NCBI RefSeq assembly: GCF_017874375.1
Contig: NZ_JAGGLK010000001.1
Location: forward strand, 635,633-699,632
DNA: 64,000 nt
Source: Methanohalophilus levihalophilus
GTDB lineage: Archaea; Halobacteriota; Methanosarcinia; Methanosarcinales; Methanosarcinaceae
Direction of reading: 5' to 3'
The first letter of the stretch is position 1. Each line of letters starts with the position of its first letter. The notes beneath the pieces are model-generated. The model ran no database searches and was not told the origin of the DNA. It was given only the letters and a program-made list of their open reading frames with translations. The position numbers and the translations under genes were made by a program. Shown one piece after another: positions 33,109 to 42,333 of this stretch.

Positions 33109-33747
33109 TTATGCTTTCATGATTTTAAGAGCAACACTTGCTGCTTCTGCTGCATTTTCTGCAGTTGCGTCTGCGCCAATTTCTTCAATCCATGAATCTG
33201 TAACAGGTGCACCACCAAACATTACTTTGACTGAGTCACGGAGACCTTCTTCCTTAAGGAGACGGACAACATCTTTCTGACCGAGCATGGAGGTAGTCAT
33301 AAGTGCTGAACCGGAAATCATGAGTTTCTCACCTTTGTGTTTTGCGACTTCCTCAACGACTTTTTCGTTAGGTACGTCAACACCAAGATCAATTACCTCA
33401 AAACCGTTTGCACCAAGCATGGTTGCAACAAGCCTGTGGCCGATATCGTGAATATCACCTTCCTGGACAAACTTGATGACAGTGCCGACCCTCTCACCTG
33501 CACCTTCTGCGAGGAGTGGATCAAGAATTTCCATTGCGTTCTTCATTGCCTTTGCAGACATCATGATCTGTGGAAGGTAAAGCTCTGCAGCTTCGAATTT
33601 GTCACCAACAACCTTCATACCAGCAGAAAGAGCACTGACCACATCAAAAGCACTCATACCTGAGTCAAGGGCTTCATTAACTGCTGCTACACAACCATCT
33701 ATATTCTGAGTTATGATGGTTTCACTTAATTTTTCTGTCATTCCCAT
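33109..33747 (-). CDS. mtmC1: Monomethylamine corrinoid protein, copy 1
   Basis: 212 aa from ATG 33747 (matching the start of the second copy). An N-terminal helical cap, then a B12-binding Rossmann domain with DIHDIGHRLVATMLGANGFE (the DxHxxG cobalamin-His motif), GSALMTTSM and FGGAPVTDSW. Carries the methyl group between MtmB and the MtbA/coenzyme M transferase. Upstream of mtmB1 by 12 bases, so the two are co-transcribed from the TATA box at 33837. Confidence 0.95.
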   Translation of the reverse strand: MGMTEKLSETIITQNIDGCVAAVNEALDSGMSAFDVVSALSAGMKVVGDKFEAAELYLPQIMMSAKAMKNAMEILDPLLAEGAGERVGTVIKFVQEGDIHDIGHRLVATMLGANGFEVIDLGVDVPNEKVVEEVAKHKGEKLMISGSALMTTSMLGQKDVVRLLKEEGLRDSVKVMFGGAPVTDSWIEEIGADATAENAAEAASVALKIMKA

Positions 33748-33836
33748 TTCATCACCGATTCCTTTCTTAGTTCCTTTCAATTTCTATTCTCAAAATGCGG
33801 CACCTCTACTACACCGCCAAAAAAACGTTGATATGG

Positions 33837-33846
33837 ATTTTATATA
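33837..33846 (-). promoter_or_regulatory. TATA box for mtmC1B1
   Basis: Minus-strand TTATATAAAA, about 90 bases before ATG 33747. The remaining gap (33848-34069, between mtmC1 and the response regulator) shows no gene; it is AT rich and ends beyond the stop of the response regulator. Confidence 0.6.
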
Positions 33847-34069
33847 ACCTAGCCGACCACGATTTTGGGATAAACCTAAAAATATGCGGTTAGCTATGTA
33901 AAACAACTTAAGTACTCAAAATGGTGATTTGCGAGGTAAAAGTACAAAGGTTTTAAAATTGGACATAAGCTTTAAAAAGCAAATTGAAATTAGAAATTGA
34001 ACAAAAAAGCTGAGAGAACAAGATGTTCCCTCGCGTGAATGGAAAAGTGATATGAGTAATTGTGATGCA

Positions 34070-34468
34070 TCAGGAAAACGCTTTTTCACTGTCGGAACGA
34101 TGACGGTGAAGGGCGATTTCAATGGTAGCGCTAAGATCTTTTTCAGTAAATGGTTTGATTATATATCCGTAAGGATCAACCTGTTTTGCCCTTTCAAGCG
34201 TCTTGTCATCAGAATGGGCGGTTAGGAATACAATAGGGACATTAAAACGCTCTTTTATGATACCTGCAGCTTCTATTCCATCCATATCTCCTTTGAGCAA
34301 TATGTCCATTAGGATCAGATCAGGGTATGTACCCTCAACCCTTGTTATTGCTTCATTGCCACTGGCAGCTACCCCGGAAACAACGTATCCAAGAGACAAA
34401 AGTCTCTTTTTAATGACCATAGCCACTATGGCCTCATCTTCAACTATCAATATCCTTGCAGTTTCCAT
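34070..34468 (-). CDS. Response regulator receiver protein paired with the kinase
   Basis: 132 aa, one receiver domain: ILIVEDEAIVAMVIK, LILMDILLKGDMDGIEA (phospho-Asp), PIVFLTAHSDDKT and YIIKPFTEKD. No output domain. Four bases after the kinase gene stop, so they are one operon; the receiver likely hands the signal to another protein, for example the Msr-like regulators upstream. Confidence 0.9.
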   Translation of the reverse strand: METARILIVEDEAIVAMVIKKRLLSLGYVVSGVAASGNEAITRVEGTYPDLILMDILLKGDMDGIEAAGIIKERFNVPIVFLTAHSDDKTLERAKQVDPYGYIIKPFTEKDLSATIEIALHRHRSDSEKAFS

Positions 34469-34471
34469 AAA

Positions 34472-36655
34472 TTACACCTTTCCATCTGAAAATGTTATTG
34501 TAAATGTAGTACCTTCAGTAGTATCAAGCTCAATCGATCCATCAATTTGGGCTACCAGACGAGTCACTAGCTGTAAGCCAAGCGATTCCGTATTATTGAT
34601 ATCAAGATCCGCCGGGAATGAAGTCCCGCTGTCATGAATAGACAAAATAAAATCATTATTGTTCCTGAAGAAACTCATATCTATAACCCCTTCTTCACCA
34701 TCCTTGAATGCGTGTTTAAGAGCATTAGAAGTAAGCTCATTGATAATAATTCCAAGAGGAACAGCCCGATCCATATCCAGATATACATCTTCGACTTTCA
34801 AATTCATTTTTACAAGATCTTCGTCAACATCATAGGAATGGAAAAGGAAATCAATCAAATCCGTAACGTATTCCGAGAAATCAAGACTTACGAGATCTGC
34901 AGAGCGATATAGCTTCTCATGAATTAATGCAATTGAGCGGATACGATTTTCACTTTCTTTGAAAGCTTCAATTACTTCAGCATACTTAAAATTCAGGGAT
35001 TCAAGATATAGCAAACCAGAAACAACCTGCAGGTTATTCTTTATGCGGTGATGGACTTCCTTGGTACGTATTTCTTCCATTGCAATAAGAGCATCCTCTG
35101 CTAACTTGCTTTCTGTAACATCACGAACAGTACCTTGATAGCGAATCACGTTGCCAGCATTGTCGCGCTCAATGTGAGTATCTTCATGCACCCATCGAAC
35201 TTCACCGGTTTTTGTTATGAGGCGATATTCCTGATGGGATTCAGTCCAGCCTTCCTCTGTGCGTTGGTTCAACTCGTCATAAATCAGGTTTAAATCGTCG
35301 GGATGAACGATATCACCGTAAATCAGTTTTCCAGAGAGGAAATCATCTACAGAGTAGCCGTATCTTTCAATATTACTCGAAACATATTCCACTGGATAAC
35401 CGGGTTCTGCCTTCCACCAGAATGCGACAACCGGACTGTTGGTAACGGCTGATTCCATCTTTCTTATTATTTCATACGAATTCTTGACTTCCCGGGAATA
35501 CTGCGTAAGCGCATCAAGGATCTCATTCAACCCAACTGGAATTTGTTTAAAATCTGTTTCAACATCAGTGTTCGCCCTTCTATCAAGATCACCCTTTATG
35601 GCTGAACTCGAAATATTCTTAAAATCACGCACAATATCATTGATCCTGTCCGTAAATGAAGTGACAATGATGTATGCCATAAGGCCCATGAACACTATCG
35701 AGAAGGAATAGATAGTCAGGAGATTAGCACGCAATGCGTTTACGCCTGCGAACATTTCATCCGTTGGGACTGCCAGAAGAACTGAGTAATTTCCTGTTTC
35801 TATAGGTTCATAAAATACAATGATATTTTCCCCGGATACTGGATCGATGGTTTCAACAAAACCCCCTTTTCCTTCGCTTATATCAGAAGTAATTGCAACC
35901 AGTTCAGAGCGATCAAATTCATGAAGATTCTTGTATCCTATCCAGTCTTTTCTAACAGGGTGGGATACAATAACCCCATCATTGCTTACCATGAAGAGAT
36001 AACCTGTTTCAAAAACAGTTACACTGCTGACAATTTCATCCACATAGTCAAGCAGGACATCCACGCCTCCGATACCTACGAAGGCGCCATCCTTTATTAT
36101 TGGCGAGTCATAACTCACCATGAGCACTCCTTCATAGAAATAGGGTTCAGTTATAACATCCCGCTTAAGGGTTTCAGGACCCTGATAATATTCCTGTTCA
36201 TCGTAATAAACAAGTGGTTCAAGGTAAATGTTGTCCCCCCGGCGATACCAGTATGGAACAAACCTTCCGGTTGAATCATGCCCGTATGTATTCGCGTATT
36301 CGGAATCCTTACCGTCAAAAGCGTTGGGCTCAAATCCGACATAAGCACCCACAAGGTGAGGATTATCTTTTAATTGCTGCTCAAGCATCCTGTTTACTTC
36401 ATCCCGATCAGGCGAGGTATCCGCAGCCATTGAGGATGCAATGCTTCTGGCAATTGCCATATTGGATTTCATATCGGCATTGAATCCATTTGCATATCGC
36501 TTGGCAAGCTCAGAGGCTTCATCATATGCAAGCTGTTCTTCATTAGTTGTTACAGTAGAGATTACAATTGAAGATGAGATAGAAAGAATCAGGAAAACTC
36601 CCGCTACAATATAAAGGACAAATTTTACTCGCAGAGGAAGGTCTTTCCAATTCAT
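34472..36655 (-). CDS. Sensory histidine kinase (Cache, PAS, HisKA_2)
   Basis: 727 aa. A membrane helix at about 12-32 (VLYIVAGVFLILSISSSIVI), an extracellular double-Cache sensor (about 35-305; AVPTDEMF end), a second helix at about 315-335 (LLTIYSFSIVFMGLMAYIIV), a HAMP-like linker, a PAS domain at about 400-510 with EVRWVHEDTHIERDNAGNVI, then HisKA_2 with the phospho-His in EEIRTKEVHHRIKNNLQVVS and HATPase_c. The Cache domain often binds small amines or acids; position between two mtm operons suggests sensing of methylamine. Confidence 0.9.
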   Translation of the reverse strand: MNWKDLPLRVKFVLYIVAGVFLILSISSSIVISTVTTNEEQLAYDEASELAKRYANGFNADMKSNMAIARSIASSMAADTSPDRDEVNRMLEQQLKDNPHLVGAYVGFEPNAFDGKDSEYANTYGHDSTGRFVPYWYRRGDNIYLEPLVYYDEQEYYQGPETLKRDVITEPYFYEGVLMVSYDSPIIKDGAFVGIGGVDVLLDYVDEIVSSVTVFETGYLFMVSNDGVIVSHPVRKDWIGYKNLHEFDRSELVAITSDISEGKGGFVETIDPVSGENIIVFYEPIETGNYSVLLAVPTDEMFAGVNALRANLLTIYSFSIVFMGLMAYIIVTSFTDRINDIVRDFKNISSSAIKGDLDRRANTDVETDFKQIPVGLNEILDALTQYSREVKNSYEIIRKMESAVTNSPVVAFWWKAEPGYPVEYVSSNIERYGYSVDDFLSGKLIYGDIVHPDDLNLIYDELNQRTEEGWTESHQEYRLITKTGEVRWVHEDTHIERDNAGNVIRYQGTVRDVTESKLAEDALIAMEEIRTKEVHHRIKNNLQVVSGLLYLESLNFKYAEVIEAFKESENRIRSIALIHEKLYRSADLVSLDFSEYVTDLIDFLFHSYDVDEDLVKMNLKVEDVYLDMDRAVPLGIIINELTSNALKHAFKDGEEGVIDMSFFRNNNDFILSIHDSGTSFPADLDINNTESLGLQLVTRLVAQIDGSIELDTTEGTTFTITFSDGKV

Positions 36656-36673
36656 TGCTACACATCTCTTGAT

Positions 36674-37462
36674 TTAATCCATTCCCGATATTTCTTTCAC
36701 AGCAAAATAATAATCAAACAGTTCAGTTGCCCAGATTATTGCGTTTTTATCATAGCTGCAGACATCCCTGTGATCGTACCTTCCGGAGCTATTTAGCAAA
36801 GAAATATAAGCAAAATTGTTTCCCACATTCATGGACACAGGATTTATACAATCCTGGCAAATTGCAATACTAACGTTGTCACTGGAATTCAATATACTAA
36901 ATTTTTCTGTATATTCATCACGTATCCTCGAGTAAACCGATTCTGTCAGCAACAAATCAATTGAGTTACCCGATTCAGCGAGATCTGCATACAGATCAAT
37001 TTGCATAGGATGGAAAAATGGAACAACTGCCTTGATTTGAGAACTCGCTTGGAGTGATTCCACGAAAGTTTCCTGTAATTCATACATGTGATCAAGATCC
37101 GGTTCAATAAAGGAGATGTCACCAAGTTCACCAATCCTGTCCAGTAAGTGAGCCGGTATGGAACTCAAATCACGATTATACCAATAGGGAAGATTTTTGT
37201 CAAAAACACGGAAAAGAAGGGACAGATCCACCATATTATTAACTATTAATCGACCAATCGTGGTCAATGAGTACACACCATTGTCATCCTTGTTTACAAG
37301 ACCTTCCTCACGTAGTTTCTTAATCTGTGGAAGCATGGAAGAGGAAGTAACATCCAGATCTTCCCTGATTTTCTCCATATCTGCCTCACCTTCAAGCAAC
37401 ATAAGCAGGAAATTCTCACGTTTCTCCGAAAGGAAAATTGTATCTATCATCCTGGAAGACAT
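36674..37462 (-). CDS. Msr-like regulator 1 (winged HTH + DUF1724)
   Basis: 262 aa. Residues about 10-75: winged HTH (LLEGEADMEKIREDLDVTSS, VYSLTTIGRLIVNN). Residues about 90-262: DUF1724-type domain (IEPDLDHMYELQETF, SSDNVSIAICQDC, YISLLNSSGRYDHRDVCSYD). Family members in Methanosarcina control methyltransferase genes. Lies between the kinase and a paralog 6 bases away. Confidence 0.85.
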   Translation of the reverse strand: MSSRMIDTIFLSEKRENFLLMLLEGEADMEKIREDLDVTSSSMLPQIKKLREEGLVNKDDNGVYSLTTIGRLIVNNMVDLSLLFRVFDKNLPYWYNRDLSSIPAHLLDRIGELGDISFIEPDLDHMYELQETFVESLQASSQIKAVVPFFHPMQIDLYADLAESGNSIDLLLTESVYSRIRDEYTEKFSILNSSDNVSIAICQDCINPVSMNVGNNFAYISLLNSSGRYDHRDVCSYDKNAIIWATELFDYYFAVKEISGMD

Positions 37463-37468
37463 TCGTTT

Positions 37469-38251
37469 TCACCCATCAATCCTTTTTGAAACTGATTTGC
37501 TGTGTTCAAAAAGTTCCATCCCCCACTTAAGAGCACTATCATCAAAACTCATTATGTCACGATGATCATAACGCCCAAGCTGGTTGAAAAAACTTATGTA
37601 CATAAACCAATCGGAAACATCGAGTGCTGGTGGTCTGGAGTTCTCCGGGTAGAGATATACTTCGCTTTTCGGAGAATCCATAAGTGTCTGCAGTTCATCC
37701 TGGCATGTATCTTTCATCCTTTCAAAAACAGAATCACTTAAAATAATGGTGACTTTGTCAGCAGTTGTGAGAAGTTCACAATAAAGTGACGGGTACTCCG
37801 GTCGGAAAAAGGAGATTATTGAATTAATGTTCCTGGAACGTCGCAGGTTTTCCGTGAATTCACGCGGTATTTCAAACGTATAGTTAAGATCCGGTTCAAT
37901 TAAGAGGTAATTTCCAAGCTCCTGAATACGGGTAAATAGATGAGGAGGAAGAATGTCCAGATCACGTTGTTCCCAGTATTCACGGTTCTGGGATACCATG
38001 CTTAGGGTGTTCAAAAGCGGAAGTACTTTCTTTATGACAAGATCCCCAATATTGGAAAGCTTATAAGAACCCCCATCTTCCACAATAAGATACTTCTCTT
38101 TAAGTTTCTTTATCTGGGGCATCATACCCCTGGAAGTAACATTAAGAGATGTCTTAATCTGGTCAATATCCCTTGGGCCTTCCATTAAGAGTAGAAGCAA
38201 ATTTAGTCTTTTTTCAGAAAGCCAGACAGTATCGCTTAGTGAAGCCGCCAT
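37469..38251 (-). CDS. Msr-like regulator 2 (winged HTH + DUF1724)
   Basis: 260 aa, paralog of 36674-37462 with the same architecture: LLLLMEGPRDIDQIKTSLNV, LIEPDLNYTFEIPREF, YISFFNQLGRYDHRDIMSFD. Its start is 98 bases downstream of the mtmB2 stop. The paired regulators, kinase and receiver probably form one control unit for the two mtm operons. Effect (activation or repression) cannot be read from sequence. Confidence 0.85.
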   Translation of the reverse strand: MAASLSDTVWLSEKRLNLLLLLMEGPRDIDQIKTSLNVTSRGMMPQIKKLKEKYLIVEDGGSYKLSNIGDLVIKKVLPLLNTLSMVSQNREYWEQRDLDILPPHLFTRIQELGNYLLIEPDLNYTFEIPREFTENLRRSRNINSIISFFRPEYPSLYCELLTTADKVTIILSDSVFERMKDTCQDELQTLMDSPKSEVYLYPENSRPPALDVSDWFMYISFFNQLGRYDHRDIMSFDDSALKWGMELFEHSKSVSKRIDG

Positions 38252-38318
38252 ATCATAGAATAGGAGGAGAGGCGCAATATTAATAGTTTATGCGTAAAGC
38301 AAAAAAAAGAAAGTGGGT

Positions 38319-38337
38319 GGCCGGCATGTTGCCAGCC
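38319..38337 (-). terminator. Terminator after mtmB2
   Basis: GGCcGGC / GCCaGCC stem around ATGTT on the plus-strand copy; read in minus orientation it is followed by a T-rich stretch (CTTTCTTTTTTTT). It ends the mtmC2B2 transcript before the Msr genes. Confidence 0.65.
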
Positions 38338-38349
38338 GAAATATCAAAC

Positions 38350-39726
38350 TTAGAATGAAAGACCGAGGTCTTCGAGTTTCTTCTGTGCACCCTCGTACAC
38401 CTTGACGTACTCGTCGGTTGGTGTAACGGTCTTGACATCGTAACATTCCTGGAATGTCTTGCCTGCTGGTGCATTTGCGTAGTCACCCTCATAGCTTGCT
38501 ACGAGTTTGTCGAGGATACCGTTGATGGTCTCGATTTCGACACCAGCGGTTGCGCGTGCGACTTCACCCATCATACGTGCTTCCATACCGGTGGTCTTGT
38601 CAGTGATGACACCCTTTGCGGATGCTACACCGGACATAATTTCACGGCCGGATGCTGTGTCAGTGATGGACTGTGCGGATGCTTCAAGCAAGCACATTTC
38701 GGTACATGGACCTGCGCATGGGTAGTACTGGTTACCAGACATCAAGTCTGTGAATTCACTGATTGTTGCACATGCCCATCCAGCGATGGTCAATGTTTCC
38801 CTTGTGTTGGTGGATCCCCATCTGATGTGGACAGGACCGTCAAGGTGCCAGCTGGCACTGCTCATGACCATGGAGTTGATGTGGGTTGCGATGTTGACGA
38901 TTGTGGTTTCTTCAACGCCACCAGCGTATCCACCGAAGATTGGCATCTGTTCGTCCATGATTATGTCGCTGTTACCCTTGTAGTGGGCCATAACTGCGAT
39001 TGCATCGAGGTCGATCTTAAGCTCGTTGAGCTGGGAGACTTCGTGGCTGTCGCTTGGAACCTGGCCACCGACACAGTCGGAAGCGATGTTACCCTGAGCG
39101 GACAGGGAAGTCTCTGGGCCCTAAACTGCCATACCTGGGCGACCTGCCATGGATGCTGCAGTCTTGATGAGCCTGGTTTCGGTCTTGGCTGCGAGAACTT
39201 CGTATGGACTGCCTGGAATTGGTGGCTGGCCACGAACGGAGGTCATTACACCGTTTACAATGGTGTCGACTTCTTTCTCGAGAGCGTAGCTCATGTGAAG
39301 TGGAATAAATACATCTTCGGAAATTGGGGAACCGGTTGGACCACCCTGTACGATTGGCTTCCTCTTGTCACCAACAGTCCTCTTCCTCATCTGGACAGCG
39401 TCCCTGCCGGTACCGAGCTGGAATTCCCTGTGTGGGTTGTTGATTGCATCCCAGATTTCGTCTTCTGTGTATTTGACGATCCTCTTGGTGTCGGTACAGT
39501 AGATACCACAGTCGAGAAGCATCTCGAAACCTGCTTTGAAGAGTCTCTCCATCTGGTCCTTGTCGGTTGGAATGAACTCGTTGCCGAAGTCAAGGTTGTA
39601 TTTCTGCTTGAGTTCCATTGCCTTCATTGGAATGGTCATCAAGTCCCAGTCATCCTGGGTGCATTTCTCGCCTTTCTGGGCACGGTCATAGAAGTCAAAA
39701 CAGGTTACTGATTTTGTGAATGTCAT
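38350..39726 (-). CDS. mtmB2: Monomethylamine methyltransferase, copy 2 (pyrrolysine)
   Basis: 458 residues with Pyl202 from TAG at 39123-39121. ATG 39726, TAA 38352-38350. Same function as mtmB1. Compared with it, notable differences are in the first third (TTQDD to CTQDD, GRDAVQVTKRS to GRDAVQMRKRT), while the part after Pyl has only scattered conservative changes. Long stretches are identical at DNA level between the copies, so gene conversion may be keeping them alike. Confidence 0.97.
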
Positions 39727-39740
39727 TTAAAGCACCCCGA

Positions 39741-40388
39741 TTACTGGCCCATCAATTTCAGAGCAACGGTTGCGGACTCTGCTGCGTTTTCTGCAGTTGC
39801 GTCTGCGCCGATTTCCTCGATCCATTCATCGGTAACTGGTGCGCCACCGAACATAATCTTGACGGAGTCACGGAGACCTTCTTCTTCAAGAAGACGGACA
39901 ACATCTTTCTGACCGAGCATGGAGGTGGTCATAAGAGCTGAACCGGAAATCATGAGTTTCTCACCTTTGTGTTTTGCGACTTCCTCAACGACTGCTTCGT
40001 TTGGAATGTCAACACCGAGGTCAATTACTTCAAAGCCGTTTGCAGCGAGAAGTGTTGCAACAAGCCTGTGGCCGATATCGTGAATGTCGCCTTCCTGGAC
40101 GAACTTGATAACAGTGCCGACCCTTTCGCCAGCTTCTTCTTCAAGTAATGGAGTAAGGATTTCCATTGCACCCTTCATTGCCTTTGCAGACATCATGATC
40201 TGTGGAAGGTAAAGCTCAGCAGCTTCGAATTTGTCACCGACGATCTTCATACCTGCGGAAAGTGCAGCTACTGCGTCAATTGCGCTGATACCTGCATCGA
40301 GAGCTTCCTGAACTGCTGCTGCACAACCAGCAACATCCTGTTTCACGATAGTTTCATTGAGTTTGTCTAAAAGTTCCTGATTTCCCAT
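39741..40388 (-). CDS. mtmC2: Monomethylamine corrinoid protein, copy 2
   Basis: 215 aa from ATG 40388. Same domains as copy 1 (DIHDIGHRLVATLLAANGFE, GSALMTTSM, FGGAPVTDEW). Fourteen bases upstream of mtmB2. The gap to the divergent HTH gene (40389-40552) is AT rich and must contain both promoters. Confidence 0.95.
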   Translation of the reverse strand: MGNQELLDKLNETIVKQDVAGCAAAVQEALDAGISAIDAVAALSAGMKIVGDKFEAAELYLPQIMMSAKAMKGAMEILTPLLEEEAGERVGTVIKFVQEGDIHDIGHRLVATLLAANGFEVIDLGVDIPNEAVVEEVAKHKGEKLMISGSALMTTSMLGQKDVVRLLEEEGLRDSVKIMFGGAPVTDEWIEEIGADATAENAAESATVALKLMGQ

Positions 40389-40552
40389 TTCATCACCTAA
40401 TTTTAATATTTTTTGATGATAAGCGCAAAACCGACCCTTGGGTTATAGAGTATAGGTGGCCTGCTAAACAGAGGAATGTATCGAGTTATTTTATTTAAAT
40501 GTTTTCCGTAGCGAACCAAATGTTTTATACATATAAAGCACAATCATAAGAC

Positions 40553-40963
40553 ATGGTAAAAAAAGAAATGTATCCAATTCAAGAAAAAGTGACTTTTGAG
40601 GAACTTGAAAAGAGGATCAAGTACATCGAAACATTGATAAAAATACTGGATCGATTATATTTCGTAAGGTACAGGTACATGGGAGATTCCGTCGAAGAAG
40701 CTGCCAAAAAAGTTGGGGTGACAAAGCGTGTGGGATACATCTGGCAAAAACGCTGGAATCGTGATGGTTATCCCGGATTACTTCCACGATATAAAGGAGG
40801 AAGACCCTCAAAACTAAACCTTGAGCAAAAGGCTGAGCTTAAGCAGTATCTTGTCCAGAATGAAGGGCTCACATCGCACCAGATAAGAGAATATATTGAA
40901 GAGAAATTTGATGTAGAGTATTCATTAAAACAAGTAAGACTTATAATCAAGACATTGGGCTAA
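40553..40963 (+). CDS. IS630-type HTH protein (transposase N-terminal domain only)
   Basis: 136 aa. Winged HTH of IS630/Tc1-type transposases (SVEEAAKKVGVTKRVGYIWQ, GRPSKLNLEQ, LTSHQIREYIEEKFDVEYSL) without the DDE catalytic domain. The frame ends cleanly with TAA and no transposase relic or inverted repeat follows in the 199 bases to 41163. It could be a domesticated regulator, and it is divergent from mtmC2. The alternative is a truncated transposase. Confidence 0.75.
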   Translation: MVKKEMYPIQEKVTFEELEKRIKYIETLIKILDRLYFVRYRYMGDSVEEAAKKVGVTKRVGYIWQKRWNRDGYPGLLPRYKGGRPSKLNLEQKAELKQYLVQNEGLTSHQIREYIEEKFDVEYSLKQVRLIIKTLG

Positions 40964-41162
40964 AAGTATAACTATATAAGTGCACTACATTTAAAATAAT
41001 ATCCTTAGATATAAACCGAATCGAGTTATGTGATCCTGTCAGGCAATAACAGACTAAAAAACGCTTTATCCTTTAACTCAGGGAAGCTGAATCGAAATTT
41101 TAAAATACTGTAGTTCACAGTTAACCATCAATTTCAGAAAACAAAAGCGGAAAGACAAAATC

Positions 41163-42041
41163 ATGAAAATGGATCCACGCTGTACATACTGTTTACTCTC
41201 AAGAGTGCATTATGAATCAATGCTCTCGACAAAAGATGAAGAGCTTATCCGCAAAGCCCTTGTCTCCTGCATGGATGTAATGAAAGAAAAATACATTCCC
41301 GGCGTCGCTGCAGGCCACGTTTCAACAGCAGTCCACAGAAAAGCGTATGAAGTCCTTAATGATCCTGATCCTTATTATGAATTAAAGCAAGTCAGTAATC
41401 GCGCCGCTTCAAGAGTCTTCCCCATTGCGAAATCACTTATTTACGAGGGAAAGCCGAATGTAAAAGAAGCTTTCAGGAAAGCGATTCTTGCAGCAGTGAT
41501 TGGGAATTTCTTCGACTTTGGCATCATGGGCCTGGAAGTTGGAGAAGATAATTTTGAAGCTACGTTTACAAAAGCTTTTGAAAAAGGACTTGAGGTCGAT
41601 GATACTGACCGGATGTTTGACCTAATATCTAATACTGTATATGTAGCTGACAATTGCGGTGAAATAATCCTTGATACACTGGTGTTTGACATTATCCGAA
41701 AGCAAGGAGGAAAAGTAACTCTTGTTATCCGTGGCGAACCAATGTTAACTGACGTTACGATGGAAGATGTTAAGGCACTTGGAATCGAAGAACATGTAGA
41801 CAGAATAATTACTACAGGTTGCAATGCAGTTGGAGTCTCCTTTGAGGAAGCACCGGATGAATTGCTTGAGGCGTTTGACAATGCCAGTCTTATTATTAGT
41901 AAGGGAATGGCAAATTATGAAACCCTCTCAGAGAGAACACTTCGCCCGATAGCATATCTCCTAAGAACAAAATGCGATGCTGTAGCTGAAGACATGGAAT
42001 TGGAGAAAGATTGCTCTGTTGCTAAACTTTTCATGGAGTGA
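41163..42041 (+). CDS. DUF89/ARMT1-family damage-control phosphatase
   Basis: 292 aa. N-terminal CTYC pair, then the Asn/Asp metal motif in VYVADNCGEIILDTLV (about 172-187) and SLIISKGMANYETLSE. Family members are metal-dependent phosphatases for damaged sugar or cofactor phosphates. Archaeal members begin with a Cys-x-x-Cys as here. Overlaps a few bases with an alternative frame for the next gene. Confidence 0.85.
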   Translation: MKMDPRCTYCLLSRVHYESMLSTKDEELIRKALVSCMDVMKEKYIPGVAAGHVSTAVHRKAYEVLNDPDPYYELKQVSNRAASRVFPIAKSLIYEGKPNVKEAFRKAILAAVIGNFFDFGIMGLEVGEDNFEATFTKAFEKGLEVDDTDRMFDLISNTVYVADNCGEIILDTLVFDIIRKQGGKVTLVIRGEPMLTDVTMEDVKALGIEEHVDRIITTGCNAVGVSFEEAPDELLEAFDNASLIISKGMANYETLSERTLRPIAYLLRTKCDAVAEDMELEKDCSVAKLFME

Positions 42042-42046
42042 TATGG

Positions 42047-42241
42047 ATGTGTGAACTTAAAGCCATCTTTAAAACCGGAGACGATGAAAGTCGCACCGTA
42101 ATGGAGTCTGTTACAAAAGTAATCGTAAACGACTCTCTTATAGAAATGACAGGTATCTTTGGTGAAAAGGAAGTCATTGAAGGCAAAATAAGTGAAATTG
42201 ATTTCTCAAAAGGAGAACTCATAATTGTTGCAAATGACTAA
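42047..42241 (+). CDS. CooT-like small nickel-binding protein
   Basis: 64 aa from ATG 42047. Starts MCELKAIFKTGDDES, with Cys2 as in CooT, where it is a nickel ligand. Typical size and RNA/OB-like beta pattern (ESVTKVIVNDSLIEMTGIFG). Nickel chaperone role for CODH would fit the cdh operon in this window, 8 kb away. An upstream in-frame ATG adds 3 residues, and I prefer the Cys2 form. Confidence 0.7.
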   Translation: MCELKAIFKTGDDESRTVMESVTKVIVNDSLIEMTGIFGEKEVIEGKISEIDFSKGELIIVAND

Positions 42242-42333
42242 ATACTGCTCTGTATTATACTTTAGTGGGGTACTCTGTTCATATTAACTAAGTGGAACTC
42301 CCTTATTTTACTATTCAAGGAAGGTAAACTAAA

